Assembly: GCA_009760855.2 (NCBI GenBank)
Contig: WPIO01000001.1
Span: 18,503,501 to 18,567,500 of the forward strand
Length of the DNA: 64,000 nt
Source: Cristatella mucedo
Lineage: Eukaryota > Bryozoa > Phylactolaemata > Cristatellidae
Direction of reading: 5' to 3'
Shown one piece after another: positions 10,136 through 38,596 of this stretch (positions within the stretch are counted from its first letter, which is position 1; each line of letters begins with the position of its first letter). The notes under the pieces are model-generated. The model saw only the letters and a program-made list of their open reading frames with translations, searched no databases and was not told the DNA's origin. The position numbers were made by a program, and so were the translations under genes.

Positions 10136-10977
10136 AGAATTCACAATATTTATGGATGTCATTTCGGTGTGGTTGAATTAAAAAATTTGCATTAAAACTG
10201 CAATTCAGAGACCATCTTTACCGAGATACATCTTTACTAGTAGATGATTGCAATGTTGCATCGCTTTGGAAAGTTCAGGGGACTATCCTTCCCACAAGTA
10301 GGCCCGAGTTTGGCCAGATGGGTATAAAGGACGAAATCAACAGAAAACGAATCGAACCATTTGGCAGTCTTAATGGTTACTAAATTTCAGCTCCAGAAGC
10401 CAAAACGGCGTGACCGAAAATCATAGGAAATTTTGCTTTATAAAAGCTTCGTAGGGCAAAAATACAATTGTGGCACCGTAAATCCACTGACAAAAGGAAG
10501 TAAGCTAGCAGGAAACCGCAGCGTACTATGTGTCAGCAAGAACTTTAAAAAACTACTACGGACTGCGTGCATGGCAGTTTTCTGAATGACCTACATATAA
10601 TTCTGAATAAAATAATTTTGAGTACTAAGCGACACTTGAGTGGACAGTCACTGCTATCCTTCTCACATGCAATGCGGTAGCTCACCGCATACATTCACAC
10701 GGTGAATCTATAGCTTCGCACTCGTATTCTGCGAATTTTAATAAATAACTGAATAATTTCACGAGTAATTTTTGATTCAAGTGTTTCAGGTCTTCGTCCT
10801 GAACGTGGGACCTCATCTCGCCAGGAAAAAACTCTTATTTCTGAAAATGATTGCCGAAGCCCGGCGACTGATTAAGTGACTTTCTCAATAAGGATGCTGG
10901 CCAAAAATATTGAGTATATGCATCGGCAGAGACTATGCATTACTCCCGGCATGTAAAGTCCGTTTAGGAAACTGTTA
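10136..10977. other. No supported gene
   Basis: AT-rich intergenic sequence without recognised features. Confidence 0.3.
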
Positions 10978-11037
<60 letters not shown>

Positions 11038-11052
11038 CAGAGAGAGAGAGAG
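10978..11052. repeat. (AT)n-(AG)n compound microsatellite
   Basis: An AT run (about 10979-11024) is followed directly by an AG run with one AC interruption (11025-11052). Confidence 0.95.
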
Positions 11053-12201
11053 TATGCATATATGGAGGATACCGTAAGACAGGTTCTACGCCTGATGCAC
11101 AACTCGAACCCACGACCTGTGGGTGGGGGTGAATTGCGACCACCTGTACCCCCAGGTAAAAGTGTCCCGTCATTTTTTATGGGTCTGGGGCGCTCTTCAG
11201 ATCTTCACAGTTTGTATACACAAATTAATCTTTATGCTGTAGAGTGAAACTTCGAGGATAATATTCTCGGCCATCACGTTCCCTTAAAAATAAAGAGAGC
11301 ACATCCCTTCATTTAAAGAACTTGAAAAAATACTCTGAATAAGAAAAAACAGGCCCGAGCACTGTTTCAAGAAAATAGGTCAGGATCTTACTTTCTCTGC
11401 GTACCCACTCTTAAAAGCTTGGCCATGTGTAGGGCTTCCTTTTTACTCAATCATGCAGCCAAGCCAGTCTGACGCAAAAGTTTATCTGCTTGTTAAGTCG
11501 TGTGGCTTTTTTGTCCTGCCCTCAATTGACCAGGTTCTCAACATAATCGTATAAAATCTCCCCGATTCTTACCTTGACACCGTCTTCGGACGGCGCGTTA
11601 TTATAACCGTTGGCTCGCGAGGCACTCACTTCCCAATGTAATATTCTACGACTTCCACTGGGCACAATTACAATAATTAGATTGAGCAAAGAAGTTTGAT
11701 CACCAGCTGATCAAACTTCAATTTATGTTTGTTCCCATTGATAAAGAAATAAAAACTGATAGCTCAGTCATTGCGCAAACTTTCAATGTCTCGCACCAAA
11801 TGCCGTGTGCTCAAGTAATTCAAGTAGGCCACCGTTAGAAACATGCTAATCAAGCTTGGCAGTGGATAATAAGGTTTGCTTGCTTGCTAGCAATAAGGTT
11901 TGCTTGTTTGCTTGACAGTGGACAATATGGTCCAGCTTGCTATCTGCCTGTCGCATTCCTTACTTTTTTGGAACAGTGTCTCACTCACTTAAGTCCTCAG
12001 GAAACATGTTGAAGGAATGGCTTGTTCGCCAATTTTTCAGTTAGGATATAAGAAACAGAGCGTTCTACTACTGAAGCAGAGCTTTCCGTGCGATAACCCC
12101 CCCCCCCGTCCTCGGTAGCATTGGTGGCTGAACGTAACTGTGTCAGCTCGCATGGACTTGCCAGTGGATTTTTGTGCTATCGATCAGGAAATCCTGGAAA
12201 G

Positions 12202-12203
<2 letters not shown>
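11053..12203. other. No supported gene; one tRNA-SINE-like scrap
   Basis: Near 11101-11117 AACTCGAACCCACGACCTG resembles the B-box region of the local SINEs on the minus strand, but no further match could be followed. The rest is unremarkable AT-rich sequence with a C-run at 12099-12107. Confidence 0.3.

Positions 12204-12289
<86 letters not shown>
12204..12289. repeat. (TA)n microsatellite at a SINE-2 3' end
   Basis: About 86 bases of near-pure TA, directly abutting the 3' end of the minus-strand SINE-2 at 12289. Confidence 0.95.
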
Positions 12290-12290
<1 letters not shown>

Positions 12291-12430
12291 AAATTCATTT
12301 ATACAGCGCGCCAAGAGAACTTAATCTCTATTCAGGCCCTTCACATATGCCTCGGGGCTCGAGCCCACGACCCCAGTCAGACCTTGATCGAGGCAAGCAC
12401 CTTAACCGCTCGCTCAAGCTGTCCTACTCA
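12289..12430 (-). mobile_element. SINE-2
   Basis: tRNA-derived SINE on the minus strand. The plus strand shows its LINE-like tail (ATTCATTTATACAGCGCGCC, GAGAACTTAATCTCTATTCAGG, CATATGCC), then GGCTCGAGCCCACGACC (B box reversed) and CACCTTAACCGC near the A-box end. The 3' end runs into a long (TA)n tract. Confidence 0.7.
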
Positions 12431-12674
12431 GCTGCTGCGGTTGAGAGCCAAACTCCTGGCTTGAACACACGAGGTTCTGGATGTGTAACTTAGTGACGTC
12501 ATCAAGAAATAAATCGAGCAAAGAGAGAGCTGCCAACCAATCGAGCCGACAAACGGATAGCCATTTCAGGGACTGAGAGCTTGTAATCGTTGAAGCGGCG
12601 GGGAGACGATCGCCTGGTAAAGGCAACCTGAACGCCCTCGAATACATATATTTATCAGACTGCTTTCTTGCAAA

Positions 12675-12850
12675 AACAAATCCTAGCTGATTGAGCAGCC
12701 TCTTTTTGTATAGCGACAGAAGAGCCTTTACGGCTATCACCACTGCTTGCAGTGGCGATAAAGGATCGCCCACCGCAGGAATCGAACGCACGACCTCGGG
12801 ACCGAGGTCGTGAAAGCAACCGCTTTACCTAGTGTGCCATCACGGCTCGC
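12675..12850 (-). mobile_element. SINE-1, near full length
   Basis: Same order as the copy at 3126-3295: AATCCTAGCTGATT, ACAGAAGAGCC, CGGCTATCACC, GCAGTGGCGATAAAGGATCGCCC, the B-box reversed GGAATCGAACGC, CGACCTCGGGACCGAGGTCG and TAGTGTGCCATCACGGC (A box end). The inner GACCTCGG/CCGAGGTC can fold as the tRNA anticodon-arm equivalent. Confidence 0.75.
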
Positions 12851-13367
12851 AGTGCAAAGTAATTGCTTTCGTTCTCTCTCGCAAATAATTCGTTATTTAC
12901 TACAAGACTTGCTACAGTTCATCTTACTGTCCTGTCTTTCGGTTCGACCGTCGTAATTATCTATTAGCTGAGATGCCGAAAAAAGTTTTATCATATATTT
13001 CCTCTTAATCATAACCCCGGTAGCCAGATTGGCCTAGATAAATTCGATTAACTCAGTAACGTGTTTCCTTTCCTAAAGGGGTTACATTGGTTTCTCGAGT
13101 AACTGAAGATGCAAGCAGAACCTCTCACTCTGGCCTACACGACTTGTAGGCAGACATGTGTTTCGCCGACTGCCAAGTTGAACCGCTATAGCAGTATCAG
13201 CCGCCTAGTCCCAAAACATCCAAGGAAATTAAAATTTAGCAATCGCTTTCTGTCGCTTGAAGACTGACGGCGACAGATGCTTTCGCTCTGCTGGTCCTAT
13301 ACTTGCTTATCTGGCTTTCGTAATTCTTCAGCGCCGATTGCACCTTATCTCCTGCCGCAGTATCTTA
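12851..13367. other. Nothing recognised
   Basis: No gene or repeat family could be supported. Confidence 0.3.
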
Positions 13368-13460
13368 TAATAATAATAATAACAATAACACATTTGTTTA
13401 GCACCTTCAGAGAACAGAACTTAATTCTCTAGGCACTTTACAGATGCTGCAAGCTCGTGG
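13368..13460 (-). mobile_element. LINE-A tail scrap
   Basis: TAATAATAATAATAACAATAAC followed by TTTGTTTAGCACCTTCAGAGAACAGAACTTAATTCTCTAGGCACTTTACAGATGCTGCAA is the reverse complement of a LINE-A end. A plus-strand scrap of the same tail (AGTGCCTAGAAAGAGAGTGAGTT) lies at about 13828-13850. Confidence 0.6.
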
Positions 13461-14152
13461 GTATCTCCCACAAGATCACTCATCTTCATGAAACTCAATG
13501 AATTAGCCATCCTTCTCTACGTCTTCCTGGCGTTTTACTTACTTCATTGGATTGGTAGTCCGCCTCGTTTCGCAGTGCTTCTCACTTTTCCTTACTTGCG
13601 GGATTCTAAGGCTGCAGACATCTTATTGGACTTAGGACACAGAAAGTCACCTAGGCTTCTAGTAAAAGGTAGGACTGTAGGCATTCTACAAACGGAAAAC
13701 CCAACTGTTTCCAGTGTACACGCTTCGCTCATCTGAATCGTCCTGGATGTGCTTTCGGGCGCTATACTTGTACCTGTTATCATCACTAGTCAGTAAATGT
13801 TCGCTGTTTCCATCACATGACAACAGTGCCTAGAAAGAGAGTGAGTTATTCATGGTCATTCTTAAAATGTCTTTGTTTTATTACTACTTCCAGTCTCTAG
13901 TTCGACTACTCCGTGGCTATTATTGTTGCAGGCTGGCATACACATCAGCCTGAGTAGCGGCACCCGCTCTCATACGTAGACTGAGCAGTCGTGCTGCCAC
14001 TCAGACAGGATATTCAGACTCTCCTCTTAGTAGCGCCCCAAGGTCAGACCTAGTCCCTCGACACGCCGTCAGTGGCGCGCTGGAGTGCTATATTAGTCAG
14101 ATAATGTCAGGCATGGAGATTGTTAGCGGCTCCTACACTTTACCTGAAGGGA

Positions 14153-14310
14153 AAAAATACTAGCTGATCCAACAGCCTCTTTTGTATAGTGACGGAAGAG
14201 CCTTTATGGCTATCGCCACCTCTTGCAGTGATAATAAAGAATCGCCCACTGAAGGATTTGAACCCACGACCTCGGGGCCGGTATGCCGCATGCAGTGCTA
14301 AGTCAGTGGT
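14153..14310 (-). mobile_element. SINE-1
   Basis: A-run, TACTAGCTGATCCAACAGCCTC, GACGGAAGAGCC, ATGGCTATCGCC, CTTGCAGTGATAATAAAGAATCGCCC, then reversed B box GGATTTGAACCC and CGACCTCGGGGCC. The head beyond 14300 is diverged. Confidence 0.7.
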
Positions 14311-15585
14311 GCTCTGGGCTTCCAGCGCGTTAGTTGTACACGATGGACGGTGCTGTGCACTCGTGGCTGTCTGTGGCTATGAAATAGCCTGGTCCACATT
14401 AAGAGCCTCAATTATTGTGGGAATTAAGGTTTGCTCTTTATGGCTGCGACGATGTTGTATTGCAGTTCTAGCGATTGTCGAGGCGACCCGGTGCCTTGCT
14501 TCAAGGCGCCAGCTTCACCGGTATTTGTCTGGCATCTGGAAGGACTGGAGCTCATTAAGGGCGCTGCATTTTTGATAAAGGACTTTAGTTCAGTAGCCGC
14601 TATAGCGCGTTCGGAGCTTATTGAGTCGGAAGTGTTGGTTAAGAACTGACGACCCGTAGCAGTCATCTTGTGCCAGTCTCATGGCAAGCGATCACATCGG
14701 TGAGTATTGTAATATAAGCATGCCTTTCGATTTGGAGTGTTATAAAGCATGCACTCTTCGAGGAATTGAGTGCCTAAGAGCTGGATTGGCTGCCTTCTTA
14801 GCCAAAATTGGTGGTGAGGAAAATCTCTTGCTATGCTTTGACGAATGAAGTAGCAGTGCTCAACCAAACTTCTGCTGATCGCAGATCAGTACTGAGATTA
14901 CTAAGAAGCAGGAGCTTAAGTGTGCTAGGTAAAGCAGCAGGAATGAACCCACTGGGGTTAACCGACGAGATGTCATGGGCAAATAAGGTGATAAGGTAGG
15001 ACATAATAAGGTAGGACAGGTGCAGGCTAAGGTTGAAGCTACGCAAGTAATGAAATCGGGAGACCCGATATACGGCTCGGGAAGCCAGACTATTATTTTA
15101 CACGAAAGCGAGGGCCGCATGTAAGGACCACTATATAACGCATATAAGCGCTATGTTAAGACTACTAATGTAATGGCAACTAATGCTTGGTAGCTTGGCC
15201 TTCAATGAAGACGTGAGGAGGAACGACGTGCTCGTCCTTCCTGCATCTGGTTATGTCCCCTTTGGAGCCCGTGACGGTTGTAACTTGATTCGGAACTGCC
15301 ACAGTGCGAACAGTCGAGGCTACGAACTGCTGCTCTGGCGAAGTGCAACAGGCTTTACTACTCTTTGATCGTGTTGCTGTTGATGTCTGCACTCCCGGGA
15401 AGTCACGTGATAGTCGACGCTGCTTGCTATGCGCCCAATGAGAAACCTTGTTGTGGCAGTGTTCAGTACGTTGACCGTGTGCGTACTGATAGCCGGCTTT
15501 GAGTTCGCTACAGAAAAACACACCTGTGTGATACCCACATAGTCTTTTTGGGTTTGTGGAGTTGCAGACCTTTATCAATTACTTT
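14311..15585. other. No supported gene
   Basis: Several overlapping open frames up to 132 codons occur on both strands (for example 14189-14575 plus and 15180-15578 minus). None has a recognisable domain, and the plus- and minus-strand openings overlap as chance frames do. Confidence 0.3.
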
Positions 15586-15589
15586 ATAT

Positions 15590-16250
15590 TGCATCTACTC
15601 AATCTTCATTCAGGCGCTTTACATATGCCGTCGCGTGACGTCTGGAGCTTACTGCTTGCTGGTCGACCGACCTTTGCAATCGGGCGCTTACAGTTGGTGC
15701 AACACCCTGCCGCCATGCTTATCTGTCGTGAGCGGCATAGTTTCCCCATCGCACGAGTTCTCACCGATCAGCACTGGCTCCTAATCTAGCAGTTTATCGA
15801 CTTCAGGGCTCTGTCACTCACTCTCATTCTCTTGCTCCAACCTGTCTATAAGAAATACCCCTCCAACAGTCTAAGCATCTTACCACCAGCATTTCGAACT
15901 CACATCGTTTAGCTATACCTCGAACCAACCACAGATCATTGGGGACCGTGCTCTTAGTTCATGTGTTCCCAAAGCCTGGAACTCACTCCCGACTGACATC
16001 ACAATACCCTCCCCCCCCGACTTACAAAAAAGCTAAAAACGCATCTGCTGCTCACAGCATTCCCTTGGGATTTGTTCTTTGTGTGCTTCTGCGTGCTGAA
16101 ACTGTGCATGTTACCTCTAACCATGTGATCATGCTTACTTTACAGCATATGTAAAGTGTCTAGAAAGAGATCAAATTCTCTGAGGATGCTATAGAAATAT
16201 GTTATTATTTTCACTATATGACGTAGGGCTCGAGCCCACGACCATTGTTA
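15590..16250 (-). mobile_element. SINE-2 copy split by a LINE-A insertion
   Basis: The SINE-2 tail (TCATTCAGGCGCTTTACATATGCC) lies at about 15590-15635. The rest (GGGCTCGAGCCCACGACC) resumes at about 16225-16245. The gap is filled by a plus-strand LINE-A. TGACGT is present on both sides (15636-15641 and 16219-16224) and looks like the target-site duplication. Confidence 0.65.
15642..16218 (+). mobile_element. LINE-A 3' fragment nested in SINE-2
   Basis: Runs from the ORF2 end (ACTGCTTGCTGGTC..., frames containing GRLQLVQHPAAMLICRERHS and FPKPGTHSRL) through the 3' UTR to AAAGAGATCAAATTCTCTGAGGATGCTATAGAAATATGTTATTATTTT. It carries stops and frameshifts, so it is inactive. Confidence 0.7.
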
Positions 16251-17160
16251 TAATGTCAGCACATCGGGATAAAAGTAATGAGAAGGCCCCAATTAGCCAT
16301 TGATTTGCTTTGATCGGGTCCACCCGGCAGGCTAAAATTGTGCTGAGAGTACGATTTAAGTGCATGTGAGCAAAATCACTCGGCTAATTCCGGCTGATTT
16401 GCATCTGTTGTGCTATATATGGCCAGATTAGCCGCAGATTAAAACTATTTACAACTCGGCCGAGTACGCGGTTCGCCTCAGTAGGAGTATTAGACAAGGG
16501 GCGTGTGAGATAACTTGAGCGAAACCACACGGCTTATTTTTACACTTGACAGATGCTGTACGGAGGCGGATTTTTGCAATGGCTTTAATTGCTGAAAACC
16601 CGATTTCCGAGTTATATGTGTAGACCATAAATTGGGAGAGATATGCAATATTGCGCTCCGAAGTACTTCCTGACTACCATTACGTTAAATGTGACGCCCA
16701 CCCTCAGCGCGCGGCCCATTCTTATGCTCCTTAAGAAATGTGACGTCACTAAAGCTGACCCGTCCATGATTGGCATAGATAGCTAGCGAGGGTACACTCA
16801 CCCTTAAAATATGTACCCTGAGAAGATCTCTATACACATTTTAAGAAAAAAGAAAGTTATCAAAGAAAATGAATTTTATTTTAATTTGAAGGGAGTTGAA
16901 TTATATCTTCAAAGCAAGCAGTTCGTACGTCTGTGTATTGGAGAACCGGACGGGAACGTCCGCCATACACAATGAGTTGACACCCCCTGGTCTTCCCGCG
17001 TGCGTCTGTCCTCCTTGGTCGCCTACTCGGAGCTGTTTTAAGAATGCGGTACGTGCCTTTCCGTTGATTGCCATGGTCACTTGAGTTGATCAAATTTGCA
17101 TGCAGTAATTGAGACCAGTATTTTTGTCAGATCGCGTTTTAACGTACTCGTAAGCTGATG
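16251..17160. other. Upstream flank of MBD2/3, no gene seen
   Basis: No gene or recognised repeat; composition becomes richer in CG toward 17160. Confidence 0.35.
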
Positions 17161-17278
17161 CCGTCTCGCCGGCCGGCAGTACGTCCGTCCAGCCAACCGA
17201 TACTTGGGCGGGGGTGGTAGTTTCCGCCATACTATATCCGGCCAATGGTGAACGCTAGGAGGGGTTTCTTATAGCTCG

Positions 17279-35834
<18,556 letters not shown>

Positions 35835-36178
35835 AGTGGCATACCTTCGACTGTGTCTGCCAAACCTCAAGAAGTCTGGTTTTTAGTTTTTTTTTAAATT
35901 GACTGTGCTGTGGCTTAGCATTCACACTTTTTCTCACTGAGAGCAAGGTAAGATAACAGGTGAACATGGTAAGAAATGTCAGGATAATTAGTGTCGATAC
36001 AAGCCAATCATTTGTGGAGTCGTTCGTTGTTTGACGACCATGACCAAGTCATCGGACAGATCTGCTCTGCATGGTGTCCATGTTAAGTGTATTACGTATC
36101 TCCAAGAATATATATTTCTATTTATTGTATAATGTTGGCATGTAAGCTCGGTTCGTGCCTGTCTTGCATAAATAAGTG

Positions 36179-36184
36179 AATAAA
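36179..36184 (+). terminator. Likely poly(A) signal of MBD2/3
   Basis: AATAAA about 345 bases after the MBD2/3 stop codon, the first canonical hexamer seen there, giving a 3' UTR of roughly 0.36 kb. Confidence 0.6.
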
Positions 36185-36599
36185 ATGCTTGCATAGCTAC
36201 TTTCATGGTTTAGGGTATGGATCGACGTTGACTGTCAACGATTTATACGTTATTTACTCTTCTCTTGGTCCATCGCACTCTCTCTTGTGTCTTATCTGCA
36301 CTACGTACTCTCTCTTGGTTGCCTTCTCGCACGACCATTCTTACTTTTACTGTTCGTGCCGCCTACATTACTCAAGCTACCGCTGGCCGCTGTTACCTAA
36401 AATGAGGCAATGGAGATGCAGCCGACAGCACCTAAATCTCCCCGAATCTTGGCCATTCGAGGCATTAACTGCATATGCTGAAAAAATTGGACGCGGCTCA
36501 GGCGTGCTAACTCCAGCCTAAGGACCAGATCAATTAGTGCTTTAGACTGGCTGGATGGCTTGAGGTAATGTTCGTCAAGTCCGGCCCTGACCACGATGC

Positions 36600-38343
36600 T
36601 TTCCTCCTGGAATTTTCACTTCATCGCGTGGTATTTTTCACCATCTCAGTTCGAGCACTCAGTTGGAGCCCGTTCACCATGTTTATATGGCCGAATTGCC
36701 AGTAGCTTTTCCAAGTCTGCCTGCCGACCAGGAGTGGCTGACCAGGAGATCGACGGCCAACCAATCGCAAGAGGGCAGGAGTGGTGTGAGTCAGGTTGCA
36801 ACTGCTCGGTATGCTCCTTTAGGTCTCGGTTTAGGGAGGCAAGGACCGCTGGTCCCCTCCCGCTCGGCAAGCCAATGCTGTCTACCTGTAGGCTTCCTGC
36901 TGTAGGCAAGTCTTGCTGACTTCTGTCCTGCAAGAAAGTGTAGTCGCTACACTAAGTAGAATCAACAGCTGCAAGATAATGAGCTCGCTGCAGCTATGCA
37001 GCTTTTAAGGATAGGGCGGCGGAGGAAATCTAAAATCCCAGCTGAACGACATATCTCAGATCGGCAACAGTCGATGTCAGTTGCTGCAGCAGTAGGGCAT
37101 GAATTCTGCAGATAAGTCCCGTCCGGCTTTAAATGACTAACCCCTGCCCCCCCAGCGAAACTTACAGCTCTGGTAGCTACGTTGCCTAAAGGGGTTTCGG
37201 TACGAATTCGGTAGCCAACAGAGCCGTACACCATCTCACAGAAGAACACAGCTGCACCGCCGACCCACCTCTCCGGCACCGCCGCCTGCAGCTGCCTCCT
37301 TATCGGCTTTTTGAGCAGCGCAGCTTTTCCAAAGCGCCTCAGCCCCACCGTACGAGACTACCGCCAGGCTGCCACCCGCCCGTGAGCTGAGGCAGATCGT
37401 TTCGCAGAAGCGCTAGCGCCACGAGATCCTGCCAGCATGCGGGCTTGCTCTACCCACTGGGAAGTTCACGCGAGCCTCAGCTCAACCGCAAGCCAGTTTC
37501 GGAATTGAGTATCGGTAACGAAATAATGGCGGAGACCCGAAACGCACGTTCGCCATGAGATCCGGAGAAGAGCTAACGCGAAACCACTGGAGAAGGTTTC
37601 GGGCGGCTAATGCGATTCCCCACCCTCCATCCATCCCTGCTACCATTATCCACTTCCGCCAACGTTCTCTCTGGGTAGCGTCAAGCTGCTAATTTTAACA
37701 ACACAAAAACCCGATGCAGCCGCTTTCGCCACACAAGTACCGTGGTTGTGGGATGACTGGTAGTCGGGCTCGACCCAACCCACCCGCTACTGCGTCGAGC
37801 TTAAGACGCGGCGCCTGCAGAAGGGGTTTTTGCAAACACACGGCGTCTTGCTGCCGCGTTACATGTCAAGCAATGGCGGAAAAGCAGCTGTCAAGAGCGA
37901 CGTCAGTCAATGGCACTACGCAACTGCCTGCCAGCAGCCACGGAGGCCTTCCCGTTATGTCACCGACAGTCCGGCGAGCCTGGCGAGGCATGTTCGACCG
38001 CCCGCCGGACCGGCGGCGCCAGGACCATTCGAAAATGTAACCAGAGGTTCTGTGGGGCGCTCTTTCACAGCCTGGATCCATTCGCAAGGCGATTGAGCCA
38101 TTCAGCCGTGCAAGCGGCGAGCGCTATACCCATCGGATGCGGGCCAAGGCCGACTGGAAGGGATGGCAGCGGGCAGTGGTGAGGAGACAACCCACTCGAA
38201 GCGGCAACCAATCAAAAGCACTAGCACAAGCTGCCCGTGAGTCACGCCGCACAATTGACTGAACTTGGCTTGGGGCTAGTATTTCTTCCCACACCGCCGG
38301 AGACTGTGCGAGCGAGGCCGTATTCGCCGGATCGGCGTATATT
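36600..38343 (+). promoter_or_regulatory. CpG-rich upstream region and 5' UTR of MEX3
   Basis: GC and CG content rises from about 36600 and is high by 37240-38343, ending at the MEX3 start codon. The promoter must lie in or before this region; no TATA box or defined start site is evident. A scrap of LINE-B 3' end (TTTCGGTACGAATTCGGTAGCCAACAGA) lies at 37190-37218. Open frames on both strands (up to 128 codons) follow from composition. Confidence 0.5.
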
Positions 38344-38596
38344 ATGCCAACGACTGTAATCAACCGGTTTGGCGGGAGCATGCCGTCGTCGGCTAGAGAA
38401 GACAAGAAAGCTCTCGAACTGGCGCTGCAGCTCACCATGCTGAGCTTCAACCCGTACAGCAATGGTGCACACGGCGGTATGTTAGAGTCGCAGTACCACG
38501 ACGAAGCCGCCAGGGAACTTCGCCGGAGCTCGAACATGACAGAGTGTGTGCCGGTGCCCAGTTCTGAGCACGTCGCCGAGATTGTCGGTCGACAAG
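38344..38596 (+). CDS. MEX3: MEX3 coding exon 1
   Basis: Residues 1-84 plus one base. It holds an N-terminal acidic/leucine segment ([15 protein letters not shown]) like that before KH1 in other MEX3 proteins, and the first strand and helix of KH1. Donor CAAG|GTGAGT at 38597 is a strong consensus. Confidence 0.95.
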
